Shown here piece by piece: positions 1 through 10,735 of a stretch of 64,000 nt of DNA. This DNA comes from Protopterus annectens (Eukaryota; Chordata; Ceratodontiformes; Protopteridae), in contig NC_056729.1 of NCBI RefSeq assembly GCF_019279795.1, positions 1,861,940,869-1,862,004,868 on the forward strand, written 5' to 3'. The notes below the pieces were generated by a model. It did no database searches. It had not been told where the DNA came from and was given only the letters and a program-made list of their open reading frames with translations. The position numbers and the translations under genes were made by a program. Position 1 is the stretch's first letter. Every line of letters begins with the position of its first letter.

Positions 1-3000
1 TATGATCCTCAGATAACTTTTTACCTGACAAGTTGAAGACAGTAGAAACAGAATTGTCAGTAGACACAATTTGATGATTAGGAGAACACAAACCAAACAG
101 TTTAGGAGTGGTTACTCATAACTGCTCCTGGTGATAATGTGCCTCTGTGGAATATGGATGGTCCCTAGTCTTTCCTAAGCCCCTTCTCTTTAAAGTGTTC
201 CCTTATGTGCCAAACTCTCTTGGCTTTTCTCTTCATTTGTGGTAGGGAGGTAGCAGAGGGATAAGAGGTGGAGTGGGTGGAAGAGATGTGACTAAAAAAT
301 TAGTCCTAGGTATAATAGGGGTGGTAGAAGAGACGGTGGGAAAATGGAAAGAAGTGGACAGAACAGGAGAAGAGACAGGAGGAGGAGGTCTAACTGCACC
401 AAAGGGGTTATGAAGGGGGGATTCTTGAAAATCAAATCTGGATCTGCTTCTATTGAAATCAGGTAAACTGCGGGGAGTGGAAACAAGAATCCTGTTATTG
501 GAAGAAGGAACAGAGTTAAACGGGTGGTGTGAAGCTGGAGTGCTGACTGGTGTCTGGAAACCAGGGGAAATGTCAGACCTAGGAAGATAGGGTGCAAAAT
601 GTTTAGAAGAAATAAGGTTACCAAAGGAACTGTCCGAGACTGGGACTCTGGGAGAAAAATGGTTAGTAGGATGAGAAGGTTGGACAAAACTGTTATTCCT
701 GTTAATGCTTCTGTTATCCCAAACATCAGATGGTCTCACATAGATGTCTCTAGAGTTAAAAGTGTTAACTCTGGATCCTCTAACAACAGGCATAACTACA
801 GAAATAACCACAAAGTGGTTGCCACTGATCTTTTGGAAATTGTTACCCCTGTTCTAAGTGTTGGAGGGAACAAAGTGGTTAGGTCTATTCCTGGGAAAGT
901 GTCTGGTAAGAATTGTGAGGTGAAAAGTCAGGGTCTGAAGGTCTAATTTCATCAGAAGAAAAAGACCTAATGGGTTAAGCTGAATTTGGCTTCTATTGAG
1001 AAATATCTCTGAATAGTTTGTGTTTCTTTTTAGCTATAACTGTCGCAACATGTCTGGAAAGCTTGGCTGAAATGGAATCGTACACTGGCTTTATCAAAAG
1101 AAACTGGGGGTGCTGCAAAATAGAAGAGTTAAGAGACTCAATTTTCAGTCTGAGATCATTAAGCTTGACTGTGTTATCCTTTTGAATAACATTGAGGGAG
1201 GATAAACCAGCATCGTTATATAAATTGCTAAGATCTTGATGCAGTTGAGTTACAAACAGTCCTATTGGGGAACTTTCAAAAACGGAGCCCTTTTGGTACA
1301 ATGCACAATGACAGACACGCTTCTAAATATAAATTGTCTAACTCAATAACACCTTTAATAACCTTTCAAGTCTGAAAACCAAAGGTTTACATGCAGAAAA
1401 GTCATTAGAGAGTCTGTTAGGTGGTAAAGTAGTTCTGGCTATAAACGGGGACGCACCTGTAAAAATAAACGATTAAAAGATTCATGTTCATGTAGAAAAA
1501 ACATGTCATTGTCCGGAGAAGGATTGTTAACAGAGTAGGGATTGTTAACAGTGGAAGCAGCTGCAATCTGGATGTAATTATAGTTAGGTAACCTATCAGG
1601 AATGGTGTTGGTCCTATTGCGAACAGAACCAGGTAATGAGCAGGAATTCTGGTTAAGTAGTCCAGTAGGTATTGATTCTATCCCATTAAGAATACTCCTG
1701 TTAGGAATAGAACTGATGGGAACTGTCTTTGTTGTCTCATGAGTAATCCTATGACGGGATGGTAATGACTTATTTCCACTGGGTCCAGGAACAGGACAAG
1801 CAGCAGAAAAAAATCTTGTTTGAGCAGCAGTAGGATGGTTATAGTGGGAATCAGCAAAGGCGGTCATTGGTGAAGTAAAAATAGCCCTCGTGTCAACAAT
1901 GCTGAATTTGCTAGTAAGGCTAGCAAGTACTTGAATTCACATTAATATTAACAGAATTAAGAGATCTTTGATTTCTGAATGAGCTAAAATTATGTACACG
2001 CTGATGAGAAGGTAGTGTAACAGATTGAAGCAGATTACTACTGGCTTCCTTGTGCAATCCAGTAGCTGACACAGAAGCGTTGTGGAGCTGATTATCACCA
2101 TAATTGTCATTAATATGAGAATGATGTATGGCTTCTTGAGGCTGAAAAGCCGACACAGAAGCGCTGTGGAGACAATTATCACCATAATTGTCATTAATAT
2201 GAGAATGAGGTATGGCTTTTTGAGGCTGATTAAAATCCACTTCCCTGTTAATTAAAACAGCTGACCCCGGACCACTGTGGATGCAAGCATTAGAGACCCT
2301 ACATTGGTTTTCCTGTCTTCTGAAACAACTGAGACAGAACTGCTTTGGATACGGGCATTGCAGTTAGAAAGTCCGATAATGTGACCTTGTTCACTGCCTT
2401 GGCTGTTAATATCTTGTGCCTCCTCTAGGTGCCCGCTGAATTGATTTACTAGCTCTTGATTTATCTCTGGGAGTGCAGATGCAGGAGCTTGATTTTCTGT
2501 TAAGTGAATGGAACCCTGTTCAAGCATAGGAATATTGATGGTGGCAGGGCTCGGCTGACAAGAAATATTGAAACTTTTAATCAAGCTTTCCCTGTTAACG
2601 CTAGCTGACAAAGAAACGTTACCAGCACTACTGTTCCCAATGCAGTTTACCTCTGTAGCACAATCACCAAAAAATGGTTTGCTGAACAACAGTTAGTGAC
2701 AGAGATAGAGAGACAATTTAAGGCAGAGATGGAGGGGCCATCCACTTCACATTCAACACGTAATCGCTCTTCAACTCTGATTACACCCGCCTCAATATGT
2801 TTACAGTTAGTAAAACAGCCGTTAGTTGTATGGTGAGAACTGCCATTAGCCGCATGATGAAAATCGCTCGTGGCTTTGGAATAACTGTTGTTCACTTCGT
2901 TATAGTCAAAAGAATGATTAATAGATTTGCCACATTTATAAATTGCTGAACTGCAGTTAGGAATCTTGGTAAAAGCAGAATTAGTAGTGCCATGGTAACG

Positions 3001-3968
3001 ATTAGTAGTGCTATGGTACTGATCCTTAGCAGGAGAATCAGTAGTAGTTGTATCAATGTAATCAGTGGAAACACACACTACTTCATTAATAACATTAGCT
3101 GTGTCATCAGTAAGGGTTCATTAATCAGCAAAGACAAGTCTTTAGCAGCCGTAGAAGTTGACATAACTGGGACATTAATAGCTGAAGTGAGGGAGACCAC
3201 TTCACTGCTGCGAAACACCGCAGTTAAAAAATTGGTTCTGCCTACCTGTTGGCATACAGTTGTTGTCTTGGAAGACAAACTCAACAAGGAGTTTAGGTTT
3301 TCTTTAGATATTAGGCAGAAGATATCAGTAGATACAGTCCCATCAATAGACTAGGACAGTGGTTGTAGAGTAGCCTTCCCAGAGTTAACAGTAGAAATCA
3401 TCCCTGTCTTAGAGATCACTGTAGACGGGTTGGTAAATATTATTTGTATTTGAGGTTTGCAGGAAGCTAAAGTCGGTTCTCTGGGTGGGCACAAGTGGTT
3501 TTGATACTGCCCAGTTTGTGGAAGGAGAGAGAAACCGTCCCAATATTCAGATGATGAAGGTAAAACATCGTGGCTGGAGGTTTTTGGAGGGAAACCAGAG
3601 GAAAAATGTGTGGAGGGGGCGATTAATTCTTGTCCACACTGACTTGTTTCTTGACTGTATTGACTTAATAATGAAGGGGAGGAAAAACCTTCATTATTAA
3701 AAAGATGAGATTCATTATGCTGAGATTCCTTTTGCTGAGTGGCTGCAGGAACTTTTTGCTGAGAAATAGAACACACATTATGCATAGTAGTGGAATGAAC
3801 ACTTCCATCCTTATTTTTATCATCCAAGGAGGGAGAAAGATGTTGACATCCAGAAGGTATGGAGTAAGTGGAAGCTTCAGGTAGGTCACAGACCTGGTTA
3901 CTGGCGCTGGAATCAGCCGAGGGTTGAGAAAACATGACTATTAGACTATTTGAGTCACAAATAGTCAA
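1..3968 (-). pseudogene. Penelope-like element, long N-terminal region (second, downstream copy), decayed
   Basis: A chain of minus-strand open stretches (3968-3351, 3287-3078, 3078-2647, 2689-2252, 2240-1920, 1867-1439, 1301-993, 811-233) runs to the window edge. All are rich in Ser, Thr, Asn, Gln and Pro, and stops and frameshifts separate them; 3968-3351 and 3287-3078 share one frame across a single TAG. At the window edge (about 100-1) the minus strand reads FNLSGKKLSEDH. This matches the FNLSSRILSLSE stretch just before the conserved RT region of the other PLE in this window (about 24.64 kb). I infer that this is the N-terminal part of a PLE protein whose RT lies beyond base 1. No zinc finger, protease or other known fold was recognised. 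It lies directly downstream of a PLE RT/endonuclease end on the same strand, as in the head-to-tail arrays known for PLEs. Alternative: an unrelated low-complexity ORF next to a PLE. Confidence 0.55.
2061..2228 (-). repeat. Two 84-bp in-frame tandem repeats (28 residues each) in the PLE N-terminal region
   Basis: The minus-strand frame carries two adjacent copies of a 28-residue unit containing SHINDNYGDN and ASVSA. The DNA copies are offset by exactly 84 bp (ATTATC at 2091 and 2175) and differ at few positions. This is an in-frame coding tandem duplication. Confidence 0.85.
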
Positions 3969-4090
3969 TAATAGATCTGGAAACTAGTACATGCATAAAA
4001 CAACCGTTTTTTTTTTCAAAATGCAGAACTAGATAAATATAAAGCATAAACTTCTTACTGAAAAAATAAAAACAATAACCCTCAAAGTAG

Positions 4091-4130
4091 ATCGAGCTTT
4101 CGTCCTTTATTGTGTAGGAACTTCTTCAGA
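4091..4130 (-). other. Hammerhead-ribozyme-like core after a PLE
   Basis: The minus strand reads CTGAAGA, then a short stem (TCCT paired with AGGA around an AT-rich loop), then CGAAAGC. Hammerhead cores have CUGANGA, stem II and GAAA, and PLE terminal repeats are known to carry hammerhead motifs. The position fits: between the end of one PLE copy and the start of the next. Stem III and the cleavage site are not clear, so this may be a relic. A related sequence follows the PLE at 27.4 kb. Confidence 0.45.
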
Positions 4131-4205
4131 ATGAATGAAGCTTTCTACTTACTTAGAAGCTTAGATAATAACCAATGGGAAACTGTAAACAAAGTGTACA
4201 TAAAC

Positions 4206-4313
4206 AAATGATGTACCAAATCAAAACCTGTGTGAGGAACACTAAATATTTACATAACAAAATGATGTACCAAATCAAAACCTGTGTGAGGAACACTAAA
4301 TATTTACATAATG
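4206..4313. repeat. 54-bp tandem duplication at the PLE-PLE junction
   Basis: Two nearly identical 54-bp units (4206-4259 and 4260-4313) each begin AAATGATGTACCAAATC and end TATTTACATAA. They lie between the endonuclease end of the upstream PLE copy and the hammerhead-like motif. Confidence 0.9.
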
Positions 4314-4331
4314 AATAAAACATGAGAGAAA

Positions 4332-5510
4332 TTACTGCATCCATTTTAACACACATTTTAGACTCAAGGATTCATTTAAACCAGGGTGGTAGTCTGCTTC
4401 TAAATGAAGTTGCCATTTCAACTCAAGAACTTGCAAAAGACCATCTGCATCTCCAAAAAAGTTATCTACCTGTTCTAACACTAGAAATTTGCACATGGAA
4501 AAATTATTACAAGACAAGCTGTGTTTGCCCAGGGCATTAGAAGAATCTTTAGATCGAATAGCAGCATTGTGTTCTTTTATCCTGTCACTTAATTTTCTAG
4601 TAGTCTTTCCTATGTAAAAACATGAGCAGGACGTGCAAATAGGTGCGTATACTTACCATGGTGCTGTTACAATTATAAGCTTTCTTAAACAATACTGGCA
4701 CATTACAATGTGTGAAACAGTACTTGTCACCTGTGAAAATAAAATTACAAGCCACACATTTGCCGCAAGTAAACATTCCTTTGGAATCATTGATAGGAAT
4801 GTGTTGAGACAGTAAAAAAGGTTTGTTTTTCCCTTCAAACATAGATTTGAATGTTTTGGTCTTTTTGAAAGAAAACTTGGGAGCAGGCCCCATAATATCT
4901 CTAATAGAATTGTCACTAGACAGAATTCTCCAATTATTAGTCAATATACTCCTGATGTTTTGCATATCCCTGCTAATAGGTAAAGCATAACTAGATGACC
5001 AACTATCATCATCAATAGAACTGTTTCTGTTGGATACAAAACCATATCTTAAAACAGGTTTAAATCTTCTGTGCCTGTTGCATCTAATATCATTCCTGAT
5101 ACTGTTGTTGTATCTTTTGACTTTTCCTGGTTAGGGGTTGCCACAGCGGTACTCCGGTCCGCAAATGATTGGCAGTAGATTTTTACATACCGACTTGCCA
5201 GGCCTGACGCACAACCTTCAACGAATATACGCCCATTCATGCATGTCTCCACACAGAAGACTTTTTAGCTGAGAATCGAACAGGACAACGTCTTACTATG
5301 AGGCGACAACACTACCGCAGCACCACCACCGCAGCTATCATTCCTGATACTGTTAACCAAATGAAAAGGATAATTTTTCTGCATGAAGAGCGAAGATAAA
5401 ATATCATATTAAATTTCAAAAATAGTATCCTTTATTAATCTGGATAATCTAACAAACTGTCCTTTTACTACGTTCCTCTTCATGAACCAAGGGTGTTGAC
5501 TGTTGTAGTC
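4332..5510 (-). pseudogene. Penelope-like element, RT C-terminal part and GIY-YIG endonuclease, 5'-truncated
   Basis: PLEs encode a reverse transcriptase fused to a GIY-YIG nuclease. Read from 5510 down, the frame gives NVVKGQFVRLSRLIKD, then FVSNRNSS, NNWRILSSD and a CGKCVAC cysteine motif. After a +1 frameshift near 4665 come VYAPICTSCSCFYIGKTTRKL and DRIKEH, the GIY-YIG core. These align with the same regions of the plus-strand PLE at 25.8-26.9 kb. The catalytic RT palm is missing, so the copy is 5'-truncated at about 5510. An in-frame TAA, the frameshift and a SINE at 5107-5335 disrupt it. The last open stretch ends at 4332. This copy and the one entering at 3968 are head to tail. Confidence 0.88.
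5107..5335 (-). mobile_element. V-SINE-type (DANA/HE1-like) SINE with 19-bp target-site duplication
   Basis: On the minus strand the element begins with a tRNA-like head (GTTGTCGCCTCA, then a B-box-like GTTCGATTCTC) followed by TTCTGTGTGGAG. It ends with CCGCTGTGGCAACCCCTAAC, the tail seen in DANA-type V-SINEs. The middle is shorter than in the copy at 32.13-32.39 kb, so part of the core is deleted. It is flanked by a perfect direct repeat starting TATCATTCCTG and ending CTGTT (5088-5106 and 5336-5354). PLE coding sequence continues on both sides, so the SINE inserted into the PLE. Confidence 0.88.
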
Positions 5511-5574
5511 CAAATAGCTGTTTCTATACGTTATAGCACATATAGGACCTATTAGATAAAGCATGGCAACATGA

Positions 5575-5770
5575 GTTGGTGTTGATAATGGGGGACCTAT
5601 ATCCTCCTATTGGAACAGACTGGTTATGATGACTGCCTGGGTCCACAAGGGTGGAGCAACAGGAATAAAGGACAGGCCATTCTAGACTTGTGTCTAACAA
5701 ATAGCTTGATGGCAGCCAACACATGATTCAGCAAGACCATCACAAGGTTGCGTACAGGAAGAGCCAACAT
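5575..5770 (+). pseudogene. LINE apurinic endonuclease fragment
   Basis: The plus strand reads LIMGDLYPP (the MGDFN block of LINE endonucleases). After a small frameshift it continues CLGPQGWSNRNK, then AILDLCLTNSLMAANT, then TRLRTGRANMQLV. The GPxGxxxRNxxG...L..FC..N.L..ANT pattern is typical of RTE-like and related LINE endonucleases. It differs from the CR1 endonuclease elsewhere in this window, so it comes from another LINE family. Only about 60 residues remain. It fills the gap between the PLE end and DIRS-A. Confidence 0.65.
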
Positions 5771-5774
5771 GCAA

Positions 5775-6206
5775 CTTGTGTAGCCTATCTTTTAGTAAGG
5801 AAAGAGCTCCCGCTTCCCCAAACAAAATTGTATTATCCAGAGGAGCATCCATCAACTTAGCCATATCATCATCAGATAAAGGTTGAAGCCTAAGCCAAGA
5901 ATACCTCTGCCATTATTGAACCAAAAGCAGCAGCCCTAGAAGAGGCATCTGCTGCATCATAACTACATTTGATAGAATGATAAAGTACTTGAGAGGAAGT
6001 CCCTAGCAAGAAAAGAGCATAAGATTTTACTCTGAATTTGAAAAATCAGAAAAAAGCTGACAAGCCTGAGAAAGAAGAGCGAAAACGTATCTAAGTATAT
6101 AAAACCTATCAGGCTTCTTGGGAGCAGGTGGCAGAGAATCAGGTGCTTTAGAGGCATTGGAAAAAACATCCAGTAAAGCAGCCAAAACAAGAGGAATAGC
6201 CACCAA
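5775..6206 (-). pseudogene. DIRS-A gag, downstream portion (separated by DIRS-1)
   Basis: Read from 6206 down, the minus strand gives APDSLPPAPKKPDRFYIL, then YDAADASSRAAAFGSIMAEVF, then LMDAPLDNTILFGEAGALS. DIRS-2 gag has APDSVDPTPRDPP, and DIRS-1 gag has FANAPYDGSTLSGKTISETL, at the equivalent places. The YDxxxxSSRA and PxDxxxLFG blocks recur in the DIRS gag piece at 17.8-18.2 kb. It continues the gag found at 13220-12195; DIRS-1 is inserted between the two parts. The copy is broken by stops. It is cut at about 5775, so RT, RNase H and recombinase are absent from this end. Confidence 0.75.
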
Positions 6207-6234
6207 TCTGAAGTAGTTTACTTCATTTGGTCTT

Positions 6235-6355
6235 CAACCTGTGGGTTACGGATCTGTATCGGATCCGAGCCGGCAACTTTTACTAGCATCAGCTCCGAGC
6301 TCCAGACTCCTCCCCTTACCCATAATACACCTCCACTGCCTTCCATCCCCAGATC
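6235..6355 (+). repeat. DIRS-1 left inverted terminal repeat
   Basis: About 120 bp from TCTTCAACCTGTGGGTTACG to CCTTCCATCCCCAGATC is the reverse complement, with a few mismatches and small indels, of 12011-12138. The extreme outer end (6207-6242) is also complementary to 11800-11835. Confidence 0.93.
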
Positions 6356-6648
6356 TCGTTTTCCGTGAATTGCTTCAGCATTGTGTCTTTTGGCTCCAAC
6401 TAGTCAAGTGGGTAAAACCATTGTGAGTAGCTTTTTCAAAAAACTTTGTCAGTTAGTGTAGGTCCCCTTTCTCCTTCCCTCACATGGTGCGTCAAGTGTT
6501 AGTGCTTTAGACTAGTTAGAGTAGTTAGTTCTGCTGTGTAGATTATAGCTCCCCCCCCTCAGTGTTTTTCTGTATGCGAGTGTGGTGTATGTGTGTAAGT
6601 TTAAAAGTAATTGCCAGTTTTTATTAGGCTTTCTTTCTAATAAATAGT

Positions 6649-8841
6649 ATGGCTGAAAAGCTTGTTTTCAAGCGTTGCACAGAGTGTGGCCATAAGTTAT
6701 CCCCAGCGGATAGCCACACTCTGTGTGTTTTGTGTTTGGGTGTGGCCCATCTCAGTGTGGACTGCAACATATGTGCGGGCTTCAACCCCCGCGCCATAAA
6801 AGAAAGGCCAAGTTGGCCCTCAAAGGCCTTCTTCCTCCTTCAGACTCTGTTTCCTTGTCTCTGGCTTCAGTCACAGCGGCTGCTGTGGCCGCCTCTCCCT
6901 CCTCCTTTCCTCTGGCTTCTCCTCCCTCCCAGGCTAGGACTCCACCTCCTGTATCAAAGCCTGTGGTAGTGGAGCAGAAAAGAGGTAGAGAGAGGGAGAG
7001 AGTCTCAAAGATGAGGGAAAAGAGAAAGAGGTCTCTGGACCTCGCTTCTCCTACCAAGACATCACGGATCCGTGACTCCCCTCTGCTTTGATCTCCAAGG
7101 TTCTCCCTGGAGCTGGAGGAGACGCAGCCAGCTTCTCGGGCCTCGGTGCCCTGTCCCATCAGGTTGGAGTCCGTGGCCTTGAATAACATGGATCTGGATA
7201 AAATGATGGTGTTTTATCCATACACAGATCCAAATTGGGGTCTTGCCAGCCTCCCCTCCTGAGCTCGCTTCTCTTTTTTCAACCTACATCTCCTTCTCCG
7301 ATCCAATCTTTGGGTTCAGAGTACTCTGATCTGAAGTTGGCCTTGGACAGGGTGTTGGTGCCAACAGTACCTGCTTCCTCAATGCCGACAGCTGCCTGGA
7401 GCATCTTGGATCTCACCAGCTCTGATCCGAGCTGGTCTCGGAGCTGGAACTTGGGTGTTGGATCCGAGGGAGTGGAACCTATTTCATCGGCTCCAACTTT
7501 GTTGGGCCAGGCTCCCTCCCTTGGGGCTCTGTCCACCTCGGTCCCAGCTCCAACTGTCTCTTCAGACCCAGGGAGACCGGCCTCCTTATTGGTTTCTCAG
7601 GAGGTTCACTTTCCTTCGGCATTCAACATGGTAGGGTTCTCTCCACTGGATCGAGACCCCTGACCGCCCCCTCTGACTCCTCCCAGACCCTCTTGACTCT
7701 GTCTATGGTCCCCATTGTTTTACCAGAGGGACAGCCCATGCTTGAAGAGCCCCAGACGGATCCCCCCAAGGAACAAGTGGCTTGCGAGCTCCCCCCGGAG
7801 AGCCACCTCACAAGCAAACGTGCAAGAGGAAGCACTTGGACTCCCCCCAAGTCCCTCACAGAGGACACGGACTTAGATGATGTAGAGGGCTCACCTAGGT
7901 CACCTCCCGAGAATGTCTCCTTTGGAGACATCATGGAGATCCTGCAACAACGGGGAGGTTTGTCTGCCCCCAAACCTTCTGATGAGTCTGTGTTCCTCGT
8001 GGCTTTCGGCACAGGCCCATCTACTTCCTGGGTGTCCCCTCTCGAGGATCCTTTGGTGGATTTGGTCACCTCGTAGGCATGGAACCTATCCCAAAAAGAC
8101 TTGACAAGATCCTAAGCCCCCCATAGACAGGCCAGCTTGGAATAAGGTCTGCCCTGTAGACGCCATGGTGGTAGCAGCAGCCACTAAGAAGGAACTTGCT
8201 CAGGAGAGTTTCTTGGTCCACCCTGCTTGACTGAGAGTCATGGATGATGGATCGCCTAGAGAAGCGGGTGTACGCTTAAGCTACCTTTTTGATTAGGGCA
8301 CTGAACTATTTGGCCCATGTCACTAGACTCCCAACGCGACCTGGTAAAGGAGCTGGAGGAGTCCCTTCCCAAGTCCATGTCGCAGGAGGACAAGGCTTCG
8401 TTCTCCACAAGGATGGCCACTTTAAAAGCAGTATCAAACACATCTGTGTGACTCCTCTCACATACTACAGAAGGAGCAGCTAGGGTGGCTGGGTCCAGCG
8501 TGTCCATGAGATGCAACGCCTGACTCAGGTTATGTCAATTTTGCGAACCCTTCAAGGTGTCTTTTGCCAATGCCCCTTATGACGGCTCTACACTTTCTGG
8601 TAAGACCATCAGTGAGACATTAGTCCAGAGTGAGAAGGACGGGAAGATGCTGTCTGTCATCAGCTTCCGCTTCTCTAACCCTCAAATGTTTTTTTTCCCG
8701 GAACCAGTGCAAAAGATGTGGTTCTGGAAGTCACAGCATTCCCGGGACACTCAGGGCTCTTCTTCACCCAGAGGCAGAGGGGGTCTGAGGAACTTTGGGT
8801 CTCAAGAACCTTTCTCGGACAGACGCAGGCAGCAACCCTAA
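6649..8841 (+). pseudogene. DIRS-1 gag-like protein, decayed
   Basis: The start at 6649 opens with a cysteine-rich N-terminus: CTECGHKLSPADSHTLC, then CLGVAHLSVDCNIC. The same Cys pattern starts DIRS-2 gag (51763), so this is probably the nucleic-acid-binding end of a structural protein. The frame then breaks several times (6723-7091, 7235-7663, 7693-8076, 8289-8483, 8557-8841). Recognisable blocks are the acidic SPRSPPENVSFGDIMEIL, MVVAAATKKELA near 8165, and FANAPYDGSTLSG. A basic Arg/Gly/Ser-rich tail (PRGRGGL) ends at 8841. The middle is Ser/Pro/Ala-rich. No protease is visible, as expected for DIRS. Confidence 0.82.
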
Positions 8842-8884
8842 GGGGTTGCCCAACTGCTCTAGTCTGGAGGCAGTCTGGAGATGA

Positions 8885-10290
8885 TTGTCTTTGCACCTAG
8901 CGGCATGGGAGTCTATAACAATGGACCGATGGGTGCTACAAATCATAACCATAGGTTGCTCTATCCCCTTCGTGGGTTCCCCCAAATCTCGCAGACACCT
9001 CCCGGATGTACCACCCACGCAAAGGGAGGCAGCAGCACAGGAAATTTCCAAGTTGCTAGGAAAACGAGCCATCAAAACTGGTCCCCAAGATCAGTCCGGA
9101 TCAGGCTTCTACTCCAGGTTCTTTTTGGTGCCAAAGAAAATGGGGGACTTGAGGCTCATTCTGGACCTCTCTACCCTGAACTGGTCAGTTGCCAAAGAGA
9201 AGTTCCGGATGGTCACATTACAGTCCATCATGCCGTACCTGCAAGAGAGTGACTGGATGTGCTCGTTAGACCTCCAGGATGCGTACTATCATATAAAAAT
9301 GCACAGAAGCTCCAGGAGGTTCTTCCGCTTCCAGCTAGGAGTCCATCATTATCAATTTCGGGTCCTACCCTTTGGTCTCTTCATAGCCCCCAGGGTATTT
9401 ATCAAAGTGATGGCTGTAATAGCAGCTCACCTGAGGCTTCAGGGGATTCAGGTCTGTCCATACCTGGACGATTGGCTCCTCACTGCTCCCACCAGGCGTC
9501 TCCCAAACCAGGGATTATTTCCTGACTCTTGCCCTGCTTTTGGGGATCACGATCAACACATCCAAATCTCTCCTAGATCCTGTACAGGTGATAGACTACA
9601 TTGGTGCCAGGATAGATACTCTTCAGTGCAAAATATTCCTGACCTTGGAGAGAGTTCAAAACCTGAGGATGCATGTCTCCCTGCTCTACCGTTCTCATCT
9701 TCCAATGACGGAATCGGTGTTGAGGGCCTTAGACTCAATGGCAGCAACCATAACTCTTCTCCCATGTTCTCGGTTACACATGAGAATTCTACAATGGACT
9801 CTAGCTGTACAATGGTCCCTGTTGGAACTGTCATTGACATATCCAATTCAACTCAGTCGAGTCTATCAGTTGTCCCTCATATGATGGATGAGCTTTCCGG
9901 ACATTTTGGAGAGACTACCTTTTGTTCCAGCCCTGGCCTAAACGACAGTGACCACGGATGCCTCCCAACTCGGTTGGGGGGGACATTGTTCGGGCAGGAC
10001 AGTCTAAGGCCTGTGGTCCCCCATAGAATCCAGCTTGCATATAAATGTCCTAGAGATGAGTGGTCCTTTAGCACTGCAGGCCCTTCATGCCTTTCTTCCT
10101 CTGGGGACGATTGCTATTCAGTCAGACAACACGTCAGTGGTCTGGTATATCAACAAACAGGGAGGGGACCAGATCTTGGCTCCTTTGTTGCAAGTCCATG
10201 AGTGTGTGGGAATGGGTGATCTCCACTGGTCACTTTGTCATCACAACGCACATTCCGGGATGGCCCAGCATCCTAGCTGACAGGCTGTCG
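8885..10290 (+). pseudogene. DIRS-1 reverse transcriptase and RNase H, frameshifted
   Basis: The ORF from 8885 carries PDVPPTQREAAAQEISKLL, then GSGFYSRFFLVPKK. Its palm motif is CSLDLQDAYYHIKMH (catalytic Asp at 9269-9271), followed by RVLPFGLFIAP and the YLDD box at 9461-9472. The frame shifts near 9500; the thumb follows in another frame (ITINTSKSLLDP, then IDYIGARID). RNase H follows with TTDAS near 9950, INVLEM near 10040 and IQSDNTSVVWYINKQGG near 10115-10165. Both RT aspartate motifs survive, but the frame changes mean no full-length protein. The order RT-RNase H-methyltransferase-like-recombinase is that of DIRS. Confidence 0.92.
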
Positions 10291-10735
10291 GACCATTCTG
10301 ATGCCTTGCAAGTGGTCTCTGCATCTGTCAGTAGCGGAACAGATGTTCAGCTTGGTGGGGTCAACCTTGCTGCGATCTATTTGCATCTCCTTCCAATGCA
10401 AAGTGCAGCAAGTTTTTCGTTCTGAACCCACCTGCTGGGGGAGTCCCCCAGAGATGTTCTAGTTCATGCTTGGCCTGCCGGTCTTTTGTACGCTTACCCG
10501 ACATTACCTCTTATTCTGAGGTTTCTACAGAAAGCTCGCCGACTGGGGAGCAAAGTGATCCTCATTGCCCCGTTCTGGCTTCGCCAGGTATGGTTTCCCT
10601 TCCTTTGGTCTCACCTTCTTGCTCCGCCTTGGATCCTAGATCCCATTCAGGATTTAATTGTACACCCTTTGGGGATTCCTCATCCGTATCTGGACAGCTT
10701 GAAGCTCACAGTTTGGCTGCTCCAGTTCCCGTAAT
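10291..10735 (+). pseudogene. DIRS-1 methyltransferase-like (MT) region
   Basis: After RNase H the plus strand reads YAYPTLPLILRFLQKA, then ILIAPFWLRQVWFPFLW, the conserved block between RNase H and the recombinase in DIRS-type elements. Published work calls this a DAM-like N6-methyltransferase domain. The DNA is in several frames and about 445 bp long. The equivalent block in DIRS-2 lies near 55600-55760. Confidence 0.7.

Noticed and set aside
292..726. Leucine-rich minus-strand frame resembling a membrane protein
   Set aside because: It is the shifted-frame shadow of the Ser/Pro-rich PLE N-terminal stretch at 811-233.
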